DNA of 64,000 nt from Niveibacterium terrae (GTDB lineage Bacteria; Pseudomonadota; Gammaproteobacteria; Burkholderiales; Rhodocyclaceae). Each line of letters begins with the position of its first letter. Position 1 is the stretch's first letter. This document shows, piece after piece, positions 1-9,003 of this stretch. The notes under the pieces were generated by a model. The model ran no database searches and was not told the DNA's origin. It was given only the letters and a program-made list of their open reading frames with translations. The stretch covers positions 1,240,001-1,304,000 of the forward strand of contig NZ_CP172404.1 in assembly GCF_048213115.1 (NCBI RefSeq), in the 5' to 3' direction. The position numbers and the translations under genes are program-made.

Positions 1-2
1 AC

Positions 3-3000
3 GCGGCTGCGGCGCACTCGACTCTGGGGGCGATCGCGACCCATGCCCAGGGCGGGGCGATCGTTGTTCAGGTCTTCGATCTCGCCCGCTGGATCGACGA
101 TCGGGTGCAGATGCCCGCTCTTGCGGTCGTTGGACGCCTCCGCGAAGCCTCGGGCGGGGCGCTGCGCGGCGGAGAAGTGGGCTCCTCGCGCTTCCCCGCG
201 CAAGCCGCTATCGTCGAGCAGACTTCGATCGCCGCGCAGAGCGGAATCTGGGTCATCGAGATCGCTCCGCTGGATCCGCGCTTCGATTCAGGCCCACACC
301 TTCTGGCTCTGACTTTGGGACTCGCGGCGTCGGCGGTGCTGGCGCTGCTGGTTGTGATCCTGCTCAGCTGGCAGCGGAGGATCGAGCAGCAGATCCGTCT
401 GCGCACCGAGGATTTGGTGCACGCCCATGCCCGGCTCGAGCGGGTGCTCAGCGCGACCCGTGACGGGATCTGGGAGTTCTCGGCCGCAACGCGCGAAGTT
501 CGGCTGTCGGCCGCGGCTCTGGCTCTGCTCGGTCTGTCCGGCGAGCGCGAGCTTTTCCCGGCGCGCGAGCTGCTGCGCCGGGTTCTGGCCGAGGACAGGC
601 CGGCGCTGTTCAAGAGGCTCAAGCGCACGCTGGAGCTGGGCTGGATCCTCGACACCGAGTGCCGCATCGTCGATGCGGCGGGGCGTTTGGTATGGCTCAG
701 GGTGCGTGCTGTCTCGGAAGCCTGGCAGGGCGGGGATCTGACCGGCGCGCTCAGCGATGTGACGCAGCAGCGCCGCGCGGCCGAGCAGATCGAACGCCAG
801 CAGGACTTCCTGGTTCGCGTGCTCGACGCGATACCCTGCCCGATCATGGTCAGGGATGCGGGCGGGCGCGTGCTGCTCGCAAACAAGGCTTTCCTGCAGG
901 GCGTGGGGATGAGCCGCGAGCGCCTGATCGGGAGCCGCATCGACAGCTTTCCCGGCGGTAAGGAGAGGGGCTCGCTCGACGAAGCCAGCGGCCATGCGCT
1001 GGCCGGGAATTGCGAAGTGACGGTCAATGCCTGGATCGAGACGCCCGGCTATGGGCGCCGCCACTACCGGACCAGCAAAGTGCCGCAGAGCGGGCCGGAC
1101 GGGATGGCGGTGTTGATCACGAGTTACCTCGATACGACGCACGAGATCGCCGCGGCCGAGCAGTCGGCCCGCCAGCACGAGGCGCTGCGTCAGCTGATCG
1201 AGCTGATGCCGGTCGGGGTTCAGCTCAAGGACTCTTCGCGCCGGGTCATTCTGGTCAATGCCGCTTTTTGCGAACAGATCGGCCTCCCGGCCGAAGAGCT
1301 GCTTGGACGGATGACTTCCGAGCTCGTGTCGCCCGAGCTGGGCGCCGAGGTCGACGCCGAGGACGAACGGGCCGAGGCTGGCGAGGTCGTCGAATGTCTG
1401 AGGCGCTTTCGCAATGTAGAGGGACGCGATGTCGCGATGCGCTTTCGCAAGAGCGCCAGCGTCGATGCCGAGGGCGAACCCATCCTGGTCTGCGTCGCGA
1501 CCGATCTGACCGATCTGTTCGAAGCCCAGGCGGCCGAGCGCGAAGCGCTGACGCGGTTTGATGCGCTATACCGCAGCTCGCCTCTGGGCCTGGTTCTGGT
1601 CGATCGAAGCGGGCAGATTCTCCAGGCCAACCCGGCTTTCTGCGATCTGGTCGGTTGCGGCGAGGCGGGCTGTGCCGATACCAACATCAAGGTCTTCCTG
1701 AACGAGGGGTGGCTGAAGAACAGGGCGGCGGCCGACCTGAGCCTGCAGATCGATGGCACGGTTGCCCCGGTTGAGAAACGCATCGTTCGCGCCGACGGGG
1801 AGCAAGTGCCGGTGCGCGCTTCGGCGGCGCTGATGACGCTCGCGAACGGCGAGACGCTGGTCTGGATCCTCGTCGAGGATATCTCGACCGAAGTGGCGGC
1901 CCGGGAAGCGCTGCAGGCGGCCGAGCAGCGCTGGCAATTCGCTCTGGCCGGGGACGGGGTCTGGGACTGGAACCTCGTCTCGGGCAAGGTGTTCTACTCG
2001 CCGCACTGGAAAGCGATGCTCGGCCATGCCGAGGATGAGATCGGAGACTCTTTCGACGAGTGGACGGGGCGGCTCCACCCCGAAGACCGGGAGAGGGCGC
2101 TCGCCGCCGTCCAGGAGCACCTCGCCGGGCGGGGCGGGAGCTGCGAATTCGAAGTGCGGCTGCGCGGCCGTGATGGACGCTGGATCTGGGTTCTGGACCG
2201 GGGCCGGATCGTCGAACGCGATCGCGACGGAAAAGCGGTGCGGGCGATCGGCATCCAGTCGGACATCAGCCGCAGGCGGGCCGCCCAGGAAGAGCTCGAA
2301 TGTGCGCGCGACATGCTGCAGGCGATTAGCGCAATGCAGGAGGCCTTCATCCAGGATGAGGCCTCGCCGCGCAGCTTTGACATAGTGCTGGAAGTGCTGA
2401 TGCGGCGGACCGCCAGTCGCTTCGGTTTTGTCGGCGAAGTCTGCGAGCGGGACGGGCGAACCCAGCTCAGAACTCTGGCGCTTTGCGATGTCTCGTGGAA
2501 TGAGGCCGCGCGCGAAGCCTGCTCTGAGGCTTTGGATGGAGGCGCCGGAGTTGTGGCTCTGGAAGGGCCTTTCGGAGAGCGCGTGCTGTCCGGCGAAGAG
2601 CTGATCGTGGATCAGCCCGGAGGCCTGGCGCTCGGCGGCCTGCTGCCCGGAGGTCCCGCGTTGCAGTGCTTCCTCGCGGTTCCGGTCAGCGTCGGGGGCA
2701 AGGTTCTGGGTCTGCTCGGCGTCGCGAATGCCGAGAGCGCCTATTCGAAGGACAGCATTGCGGTGATCGAGCCGCTGCTCAGCACTTTCGGCGAAGTTCT
2801 CCATGCGCGGCGCAACCGGATGGCGCGCCGCGCTGCCGAGAGCGAACTCAAGCGCCACCGCGACCACCTGGCCGAGCTGGTCGCCGAGCAGACCGCCCAG
2901 CTGATGGCGTCCCGCGATACGGCCGAAGCGGCCAACGAGGCCAAGACCCTGTTCCTCGCGAACATGAGCCACGAGCTGCGCACGCCGCTGCATGCGGTGC

Positions 3001-3635
3001 TCTCCTTCGCCCGGCTCGGTTCGGCACGGCTCGGAAAAGCCTCCGAGCAGCGGATAGGCGAATTCTTCGCACGGATCGAGCAGAGCGCCGATCGTCTGCT
3101 GTTGCTGCTCAATGACCTGCTCGATCTGTCCAGGCTGCAGGCCGGCAGGATGCCGCTGGCGATCGAGCCTTGCAGCCTGGCCGGGCTGGTCGGGGATGTG
3201 CTCGGCGAATTCGAGGCCTGGCTCGCCGCGCGGCGCATCGAGACCGTCTGCGAATTCGCGCCCGTGCCGCCTGTGCCGGCCGACCCCCTGCGCCTTGGTC
3301 AGGTGATCCGCAACCTCGTCTCCAACGCGATCAAGTTCAGCCCCGAGGGCAGCACGCTGAAGCTCTCGCTCGCGTGCGCCGGCGCGGCGGTCGAGATGCG
3401 CGTGTCCGATCAGGGGGTCGGCATTCCCGAAGCCGAACTTGAAGCCGTATTCAATCCCTTCGTCCAGAGCTCCGCGACGCGGACCGGGGCGGGGGGTACC
3501 GGGCTTGGCCTCGCGATCTGCCGCGAGATCGTCAGCGCCCATCGCGGTAGCATTCGGGCCTGCAACCATCCGGGGGGCGGCGCGGTCTTCGTGCTGAGTC
3601 TGCCCCTTATCCGAGCCGTAGAAGAGGAAGTCTGA
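3..3635 (+). CDS. Multi-PAS/GAF sensor histidine kinase (5'-truncated by the window edge)
   Basis: The frame is open from the first bases, so the true start lies upstream of the window. The visible N-terminus looks extracytoplasmic (possibly CHASE-like) and is followed by one hydrophobic helix (nt ~297-370). About five PAS domains follow (nt ~430-2300), then a GAF domain (nt ~2330-2810), a HisKA domain with the phospho-acceptor His in SHELRTPL (nt 2970-2972), and a HATPase domain with an N box (RNLVSNAIKF), DQGVGIP and GTGLGL. The family autophosphorylates and passes phosphate to receiver proteins. There is no receiver of its own, and the next two genes both begin with receivers, so they are the likely partners. 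The stop codon abuts the GTG of the next gene. Confidence 0.93.
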   Translation, partial: AAAAHSTLGAIATHAQGGAIVVQVFDLARWIDDRVQMPALAVVGRLREASGGALRGGEVGSSRFPAQAAIVEQTSIAAQSGIWVIEIAPLDPRFDSGPHLLALTLGLAASAVLALLVVILLSWQRRIEQQIRLRTEDLVHAHARLERVLSATRDGIWEFSAATREVRLSAAALALLGLSGERELFPARELLRRVLAEDRPALFKRLKRTLELGWILDTECRIVDAAGRLVWLRVRAVSEAWQGGDLTGALSDVTQQRRAAEQIERQQDFLVRVLDAIPCPIMVRDAGGRVLLANKAFLQGVGMSRERLIGSRIDSFPGGKERGSLDEASGHALAGNCEVTVNAWIETPGYGRRHYRTSKVPQSGPDGMAVLITSYLDTTHEIAAAEQSARQHEALRQLIELMPVGVQLKDSSRRVILVNAAFCEQIGLPAEELLGRMTSELVSPELGAEVDAEDERAEAGEVVECLRRFRNVEGRDVAMRFRKSASVDAEGEPILVCVATDLTDLFEAQAAEREALTRFDALYRSSPLGLVLVDRSGQILQANPAFCDLVGCGEAGCADTNIKVFLNEGWLKNRAAADLSLQIDGTVAPVEKRIVRADGEQVPVRASAALMTLANGETLVWILVEDISTEVAAREALQAAEQRWQFALAGDGVWDWNLVSGKVFYSPHWKAMLGHAEDEIGDSFDEWTGRLHPEDRERALAAVQEHLAGRGGSCEFEVRLRGRDGRWIWVLDRGRIVERDRDGKAVRAIGIQSDISRRRAAQEELECARDMLQAISAMQEAFIQDEASPRSFDIVLEVLMRRTASRFGFVGEVCERDGRTQLRTLALCDVSWNEAAREACSEALDGGAGVVALEGPFGERVLSGEELIVDQPGGLALGGLLPGGPALQCFLAVPVSVGGKVLGLLGVANAESAYSKDSIAVIEPLLSTFGEVLHARRNRMARRAAESELKRHRDHLAELVAEQTAQLMASRDTAEAANEAKTLFLANMSHELRTPLHAVLSFARLGSARLGKASEQRIGEFFARIEQSADRLLLLLNDLLDLSRLQAGRMPLAIEPCSLAGLVGDVLGEFEAWLAARRIETVCEFAPVPPVPADPLRLGQVIRNLVSNAIKFSPEGSTLKLSLACAGAAVEMRVSDQGVGIPEAELEAVFNPFVQSSATRTGAGGTGLGLAICREIVSAHRGSIRACNHPGGGAVFVLSLPLIRAVEEEV

Positions 3636-4538
3636 GTGATGTCGCGTCCCGCCCTGCTGATCGTCGATGATGAACCCTTCAACCTCGAGATCATCGTCGA
3701 GTACCTGTCCGACCGCGACTACCATCTGATGACCGCGTCCGACGGAGCTTCGGCGTTGGAGATCCTCGCGCGCGAGCCGGTCGATCTGGTCCTGCTCGAC
3801 CGGATGATGCCGGGGATCGATGGTATGGAAGTGCTGCGCCGGATCAAGGCCGATCCTGTGCTGCAGGCGATTCCGGTCATCATGCAGACCGCGGCGGCTT
3901 CTCCGGACCAGGTGCGCGAAGGCCTCGCGGCCGGAGCCCACTATTACCTGACCAAACCTTTCGCTGCCGACTCGCTGCTCGCGGTCGTCGCGACGGCCTT
4001 GCAGGACAGACTGCGCCACGCCGAACTCGTCCGGCGGGTTGCCGAGCATGCGGTCGCGATGCAGAGAGTCGTTTGCGCCGAGTTCTCGGTGCGATCGCTG
4101 GAGGACGCGGCGGCGGTCGCGGTGACCGCTTCGCTGGTCGCGACCCGGCCCGAAGCGCTGGCGATGGGCCTCGCCGAGCTGCTGGTGAACGGGGTCGAGC
4201 ACGGCAATCTGGGCATAGACTTTGCTGAGAAGGGCCGGCTCAGGGAGGAAGACCGCTGGAGCGAGGAAGTCGCCGCCCGGCTGGCTCTGCCCGAGTATCG
4301 CGACAAGCGGGTGGGGTTGACCGTGCGGCGCGAAGAAGGGGGCTGGCGCTTCGACATCCGCGACGAAGGCGCGGGCTTCGACTGGGCGTGCTATAGCGAA
4401 CCCGATCCGGAACGCGCTTTTGCGCTGAACGGACGGGGTATCGCGTTGGCGCGTCAGCTCGCCTTCGATCGCATCGAGTATCACGGCTTGGGCAATGAAG
4501 TCAGTGCCTGGGTCTTCGATGTCCCGGAGGCGCTCTGA
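3636..4538 (+). CDS. Response regulator fused to an RsbW-like anti-sigma-factor ATPase domain
   Basis: An N-terminal receiver (residues ~5-125) has the phospho-acceptor Asp55 in LLDRMMPG and the switch Lys107 in LTKPF. The C-terminal part (residues ~165-295) has the GHKL ATPase signatures of RsbW/SpoIIAB-type serine kinases: N box ELLVNGVEHG, G1 DEGAGFD and G2 NGRGIAL. About 45 charged residues separate N box and G1. It contains no DNA-binding domain. In this family such proteins phosphorylate an anti-sigma antagonist or bind a sigma factor; neither partner is visible here. GTG 3636 directly follows the previous stop; ATG 3639 is an equally good start. The stop overlaps the start of the next gene by 1 nt (TGATG), indicating translational coupling. 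Confidence 0.88.
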   Translation: MMSRPALLIVDDEPFNLEIIVEYLSDRDYHLMTASDGASALEILAREPVDLVLLDRMMPGIDGMEVLRRIKADPVLQAIPVIMQTAAASPDQVREGLAAGAHYYLTKPFAADSLLAVVATALQDRLRHAELVRRVAEHAVAMQRVVCAEFSVRSLEDAAAVAVTASLVATRPEALAMGLAELLVNGVEHGNLGIDFAEKGRLREEDRWSEEVAARLALPEYRDKRVGLTVRREEGGWRFDIRDEGAGFDWACYSEPDPERAFALNGRGIALARQLAFDRIEYHGLGNEVSAWVFDVPEAL

Positions 4539-6109
4539 TGACTGATGCGCAACAGGATCTGGACTATTCGGGCCTACGGGTCCTGATTGCCGACGATACT
4601 CAGGCCAACCGGGCGCTGGTGCGCGCCTATCTCGTCCGCTTGGGCTTTGCGGTGCTGATGGCGGTGAACGGCGAAGAGGCTGTCGACGTCTTCCGGCGTG
4701 AGAGGCCGGACATCGTGCTGATGGACGTGATGATGCCAGTCATGGATGGGCTGGAGGCGACGCGCAGGCTGCGCGCAGAGGTCTGCGACCGCTGGGTGCC
4801 GATCGTGATGCTGTCGGCGCTGGGCGGGGAAAGCGACGTCATCGCGGGCCTCAACGTCGGCGCGGACGACTATCTGGTCAAACCGCTCTCCTACCAGACC
4901 TTTGCGGCAAAGATGCGTTCGGTGGCGCGCTCGCTCAGTTTCCAGAGCCAGAGAAACCAGGCACTGGAACAGCTGCGTGCGGTCTCCGAAGCGATGAGCG
5001 ATGCTTTGGTGACCTTCGATGCCCAGGGCATGATCCTCTCGGTCAATCCGGCCCTGAGCGCACTGTTCGGGCGAGGACCGGCCCAGTTTTTCGGTCACAG
5101 CCTCTACGATTTTCTGACCCCCGCCGGAGCCTCCTGTCTTGCCCAGGACATCGAGGTGTGGCTGGCCGACTCGGGCGGCGCGTTGGCCGTTCCGCGCGTG
5201 CGCGAGCTGGAGATCATGGGCTGGGCCGGGCGCCCCGTGCCGGTCGAGCTGGCCCTGTCCCAGTTGCCGGCGCAGGACCGCGACATCGTCTTCCTCGCGG
5301 TGCTGCGGGATATCTCCGAGCGCAAGCGCTCCGAGCGTGAGCTGGCCCGCTATACGCAGCAGCTTCAGCACTACCACGACGAGGCCGAGCGCGAGAACGC
5401 GCTGGCGCTGGCCGTGCTGGAGCGTCAGTTGCGCCGCGGCGGCCTCGACGATCCGCGCCTGCGCCATTGCGTGATGCCCGCCCAGCGCTTCTCTGGCGAT
5501 CTGGTGCTGGCCGCCAGCGCCCCGGACGGCAGACTGTTCGCGATGCTCGCCGATGCGACCGGTCACGGCCTGGGGGCCGCGGTCAGCGTGCTGCCGGCCG
5601 TTGCCGAGTTCTACCGCTTGGTTGCGACCGGTCCCGATCTGGCCGAACTCGTCCAGGCCTTGAACCAGACCCTGCTCGAATCGCTGCCTCTGGGGCGTTT
5701 CGTCGCGGCAGCCGTGGCCTGTCTCGATTCGGAAAAGGGCGGCGCGAAGGTCTGGGTCGGCGGCATTCCCGATGTGCTGCACCTCGACGTGTGCGGCAAA
5801 CTGCTCTCGCGCCTGCGCTCTGATCACCTGCCTCTGGGCATCGAGGCGCTGTCGCACGCCGAGGCCGCGCCGCAGTGCGTCCAGCTTGCCGCCGGCGAGC
5901 AGCTGATGCTTTTCTCCGACGGTCTGCTTGAAGCGGGAAGCGAAGAGGGGGAGGCCTTGGGTTATGCCGGCGTTCTGGACGCGATGAACGGCCGGAGCCG
6001 GGACGAACTGCTCGGCGCGATCGACGCCGTGGTCGCGAGGCAGTGCTCGGGACTCCGCCCTCACGACGACATTTCGGTGCTGCTTCTGGGGGCGGATTTC
6101 CCGCGATGA
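4538..6109 (+). CDS. Response regulator with PAS and SpoIIE/RsbU-type PP2C phosphatase domain
   Basis: Receiver at residues ~10-130 with Asp63 in LMDVMMP and Lys115 in LVKPL. A PAS domain follows (residues ~145-265), then a short coiled stretch and a PP2C/SpoIIE phosphatase domain (residues ~310-520). Metal-binding acidic positions are kept: FSGDLV, ADATGHG, LFSDGL and PHDDIS. RsbU-type enzymes dephosphorylate anti-sigma antagonists. Together with the upstream receiver-ATPase this gives opposing kinase and phosphatase activities, both under receiver control, which resembles HsbR of Pseudomonas split over two genes. The start overlaps the previous stop (TGATG); the end overlaps the next start (ATGA). 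Confidence 0.9.
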   Translation: MTDAQQDLDYSGLRVLIADDTQANRALVRAYLVRLGFAVLMAVNGEEAVDVFRRERPDIVLMDVMMPVMDGLEATRRLRAEVCDRWVPIVMLSALGGESDVIAGLNVGADDYLVKPLSYQTFAAKMRSVARSLSFQSQRNQALEQLRAVSEAMSDALVTFDAQGMILSVNPALSALFGRGPAQFFGHSLYDFLTPAGASCLAQDIEVWLADSGGALAVPRVRELEIMGWAGRPVPVELALSQLPAQDRDIVFLAVLRDISERKRSERELARYTQQLQHYHDEAERENALALAVLERQLRRGGLDDPRLRHCVMPAQRFSGDLVLAASAPDGRLFAMLADATGHGLGAAVSVLPAVAEFYRLVATGPDLAELVQALNQTLLESLPLGRFVAAAVACLDSEKGGAKVWVGGIPDVLHLDVCGKLLSRLRSDHLPLGIEALSHAEAAPQCVQLAAGEQLMLFSDGLLEAGSEEGEALGYAGVLDAMNGRSRDELLGAIDAVVARQCSGLRPHDDISVLLLGADFPR

Positions 6110-7449
6110 CTTTTCCGCCTGTCCGCGCTCTTCGCGACGGGCGTTTCGCGACGCCACGTCGGCTGTACTGGCTGCTCGGGATCCTGATCCCTCTGCTGCT
6201 GATCGGGCTCGTGCTGCAGCCCGAAGCCGGCTCATGGAGCCTGTTCAAGGCGATCGTGCTGGCAACCGTGCTGGCGCTCGCCTTGCTGAGTCTGTCGCTC
6301 AGATCGACGCTGAAGGCGCTGGAGCGCTCTCTGGCGCGCAGCGCCCAGGAAGCCGCGTTGTTCTCGGCCAGTCCCAATCCCTTGATGATCCTGGCGCGGT
6401 CGCGCGATGGCGACTATCTGTGCGAGCGCATCAACCCTGCCGCATCCCGTCTCTTCGGGGGGGGCACCGGGGGTGTGGTGATCGGAGAACTCGCGGGCGG
6501 CGAACTCGTGCGGCGCGCGCTCGAACTCGCCGCACCCCGGGCCGACGGGATGCGCGTGAGCGCTCTGAGTTTGCCCGCCGCGGAAGACCGGGGCGCGGTT
6601 CAGCTGCGTCTGATTCTCGCCCCGATCGACGAGCTTTCTGGCCAGGAGCGCTTTGCGCTGATCTGTCTCGACGAGACCGCCCAGCGCCTCGCCGAGCAGA
6701 GGATGGTGGCGAGGAGCAGGCGGATCCGCGCGCTCAACGACCGCCTCGAGCATCGGGTCAGCGAACGCACGGCCGAACTCGAGCGCGCCTACCAGGAGAT
6801 GGAATCCTTCTCGTACTCGGTCTCGCACGATCTGCGCGCCCCTCTGCGTGCGATCCACGGTTACGCCTACCTGCTGCGCGACAGCGAGGCTCAAAGCCTG
6901 ACTGCCGAAGGGCGTGGTCTGCTCGACCGGGTTCTCGCTGCGAGTCTGAAGATGAGCGAGCTGATCGACGACTTCCTCGATCTGTCGCGGGTCGGCCGGG
7001 TCGAGCTGGAGCTGCGGCGCGTCGATATGGATGGTCTGGTCGCTGACATCGTTGCCGAGCTGGCCGGCGAATATCCGGCGGTCAGCATCGAAGTCGAGCC
7101 CTTGCCCGCGGCCGAAGCGGATCCGCGGCTGCTGCGTTCGGTCTGGCGCAACCTGATCGTCAATGCGCTGAAGTTCTCGGCGCAGAAGGGCGATGCCCGC
7201 GTCCGCATCGGTTTTCGCGAGGAAGGCGATCACGGCTGGTTTTTTGTCTCCGACAACGGAATCGGTTTTGACATGGCCTACGCGGACAAGCTCTTTGGAG
7301 CCTTCCAGCGCCTGCATCCCTCGCGCAACATCGAAGGCACTGGAATCGGCCTGGCGATCGTCAAACGGGTCGTCGAGCGCCATCACGGCGAAGTCCGCGC
7401 GATCGGCGAACCGGATCGCGGCGCGACTTTCTCGTTCCGGCTCGCTTAG
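6106..7449 (+). CDS. Membrane sensor histidine kinase with PAS-like domain
   Basis: 447 residues. I chose ATG 6106 because it overlaps the preceding stop in an ATGA, rather than a longer frame running back into the phosphatase gene. Two hydrophobic helices lie near residues 20-45 and 48-70, then a PAS-like region (~85-200), a short coiled coil ending SERTAELERAYQEME, a HisKA domain with His241 in SVSHDLRAPLRAI, and a HATPase domain (WRNLIVNALKFS, SDNGIGFD, GTGIGL). The HDLRAPL form is typical of phytochrome-type kinases, but no chromophore domain is present. It is the fourth gene of the signalling operon and may feed the two receiver proteins together with the first kinase. Confidence 0.9.
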   Translation: MTFPPVRALRDGRFATPRRLYWLLGILIPLLLIGLVLQPEAGSWSLFKAIVLATVLALALLSLSLRSTLKALERSLARSAQEAALFSASPNPLMILARSRDGDYLCERINPAASRLFGGGTGGVVIGELAGGELVRRALELAAPRADGMRVSALSLPAAEDRGAVQLRLILAPIDELSGQERFALICLDETAQRLAEQRMVARSRRIRALNDRLEHRVSERTAELERAYQEMESFSYSVSHDLRAPLRAIHGYAYLLRDSEAQSLTAEGRGLLDRVLAASLKMSELIDDFLDLSRVGRVELELRRVDMDGLVADIVAELAGEYPAVSIEVEPLPAAEADPRLLRSVWRNLIVNALKFSAQKGDARVRIGFREEGDHGWFFVSDNGIGFDMAYADKLFGAFQRLHPSRNIEGTGIGLAIVKRVVERHHGEVRAIGEPDRGATFSFRLA

Positions 7450-7531
7450 GAGGCTTGCATGGCGCGCTCCTCCCCGTTACCTTCCGGCTCTGGGCCGGTA
7501 AGACTGGCTCATTTCCGGAGAAGTCTGATTG

Positions 7532-7843
7532 ATGAAGAGTAATGACGGACGAGAGCGCCGCAGCGCCGTGCGCATCCCGCTCGGCTGTGAAGCGACGATC
7601 ATTCCCCCGCCCCCCTATTCACGCCAGAGCGCGGTCTGCGTCGATCTGAGCGTGGACGGCATGACGCTGCATACCCGCTATGTGCCGCGTCCGGACGAAG
7701 TGTTCGACGTGATCGTGAAGCCGCCTTCCGGCCCCTCGTCGGTCAAGATGATGCATGTGCGGGTTCAGGTCAGGCGCTGCCAGGCCGTGGGCATCAGCGG
7801 AGACTTCTCGCTGGGGGTCAAGATCCTTCATGTGCTCTGCTAG
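7532..7843 (+). CDS. PilZ-domain protein
   Basis: 103 residues, essentially one PilZ domain. Both cyclic-di-GMP binding motifs are visible: the arginine motif RRSAVR near the N-terminus and DLSVDG about 25 residues later. PilZ proteins bind cyclic-di-GMP and act on motility, secretion or polysaccharide machinery. ATG 7532 is preferred over the in-frame TTG at 7529; GGAGAAG at 7517-7523 is a good ribosome binding site. The gene follows the histidine kinase by 82 bp, so it may belong to the same transcript or have its own promoter. The end overlaps the next gene by 14 bp. Confidence 0.85.
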   Translation: MKSNDGRERRSAVRIPLGCEATIIPPPPYSRQSAVCVDLSVDGMTLHTRYVPRPDEVFDVIVKPPSGPSSVKMMHVRVQVRRCQAVGISGDFSLGVKILHVLC

Positions 7844-8363
7844 GCAGGGCGAACGGGTCGAGAGTTTCGTGGCGCTCGCGCCGCGCGAGGCGAAGGTGCT
7901 GATCCTGGGCAGCATGCCCGGCGCCGCCTCGCTCGCCGCCGGGCGCTATTACGCTCATCCGCGCAACCAGTTCTGGCCGCTGATGGGAGATCTGTTCGGA
8001 GCGGGGCCTGATCTCGACTATCCGGCGCGTCTGGCGAGGCTCGCCGAGTGCGGGATCGCGCTGTGGGACGTACTGCGCTCGTGCGAGCGGTCTGGCAGCC
8101 TCGACGCGGCGATCCGCCGCGCCTCCTGCGAGGCCAACGACTTTCCCGGCCTCTTCACGCGCTGCCCGGGTATCACCGATCTGCTGTTCAACGGTGCGAC
8201 GGCGGCGAAGAGCTTCGAGCGTCTGGTCAAACCCGCTCTGGTCGATCGCCCTCTGTGTTTGCACCGCCTGCCTTCAACCAGCCCCGCTCACGCCGGGATG
8301 GGCTTCGAAGTCAAAAAGGCCTTGTGGCGCGAGGCCTTCGTCGCGGCGGGGATACTCGCCTGA
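7830..8363 (+). CDS. Mug-family DNA glycosylase (hypoxanthine/uracil-DNA glycosylase type)
   Basis: 177 residues of the uracil-DNA glycosylase superfamily, closest in pattern to the DNA-deoxyinosine glycosylase group: GSMPGAASL near the N-terminus, NQFWPLMGDLF, LFNGATAAKSF and the C-terminal LPSTSPAH. The family removes deaminated bases from DNA to start base-excision repair. ATG 7830 is chosen because the conserved domain begins about 15 residues later, whereas the upstream ATG at 7755 would run deep inside the PilZ gene in another frame. It converges on dsbB with a 39-bp gap. Confidence 0.82.
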   Translation: MCSARQGERVESFVALAPREAKVLILGSMPGAASLAAGRYYAHPRNQFWPLMGDLFGAGPDLDYPARLARLAECGIALWDVLRSCERSGSLDAAIRRASCEANDFPGLFTRCPGITDLLFNGATAAKSFERLVKPALVDRPLCLHRLPSTSPAHAGMGFEVKKALWREAFVAAGILA

Positions 8364-8402
8364 CGCAGTCGGCTCTTGCGCTCAAGGCCGTATGGTCTGT
8401 CT

Positions 8403-8915
8403 TCAGCGGCAGCAGCAGCAACGGCCGCGCAGCAGAATGCTGACTGCGACGACGGTGACTGCGGTGAAGGCGAGGGCGGAGTAATTCGCGATCGACAGGC
8501 CCAGGAAAGTCCAGTCGACGATCGAGCAGTCGCCGCTGCCCTGGAAGATCATCGGCAACGCGCGGCCCAGCGGAAAGCTGTTGAGCATGTAGTCGAGGTC
8601 GGGGCCGCATTCGGCCAATTTGGGCGGGAACCATTGCAGCCAGCTCTGCCGCGCCGCGATCCCGAGACCGACGAGCGAGGTGAGACCCAGCAGGGTCGCG
8701 TAGATCTTGCTCCCCCTGTTGTGCAGCGCGGCGATCAGCGCGAGGATTCCAGCGATCACGAAAGCGTAGCGCTGCATGATGCACATCGGGCAGGGGTCGA
8801 TGTGTTCGATTTTCTGAAGGATCAGGCCGCCGCTGATCAATGCGAAGCTGAGCAGGGCGACGGCGGCAAAGCGCAGACGGTCGGAAGTCCGGGCGATCAG
8901 GCAGAGAGATTTCAT
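8403..8915 (-). CDS. dsbB: Disulfide bond formation protein B (DsbB)
   Basis: 170 residues with four predicted membrane helices. The first periplasmic redox pair CPMC follows helix 1 (IDPCPMCIMQR). The second pair is in the other periplasmic loop (AECGPD and GSGDCSI). DsbB re-oxidises DsbA and passes electrons to quinone. ATG at 8915 starts the hydrophobic N-terminus; upstream codons in frame do not look like DsbB. Odd point: the protein ends in four consecutive cysteines (RGRCCCCR) on the predicted cytoplasmic tail. The gene is divergent from the pyruvyl transferase gene with an 88-bp gap. Confidence 0.93.
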   Translation of the reverse strand: MKSLCLIARTSDRLRFAAVALLSFALISGGLILQKIEHIDPCPMCIMQRYAFVIAGILALIAALHNRGSKIYATLLGLTSLVGLGIAARQSWLQWFPPKLAECGPDLDYMLNSFPLGRALPMIFQGSGDCSIVDWTFLGLSIANYSALAFTAVTVVAVSILLRGRCCCCR

Positions 8916-9003
8916 CGCAGCAAATGAGGATTGATCGAGCTGGCGATTATGCCCTCGCCCAGGGCGCCCTGACGTTTCCTTTTGTGTCCAACGGAGCTGG
9001 CGG

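Noticed and set aside
1566..4484. 972-residue minus-strand frame opposite the first kinase and receiver genes
   Set aside because: Shadow of genes with clear PAS, HisKA and receiver motifs; composition is antisense-like and no domain is visible.
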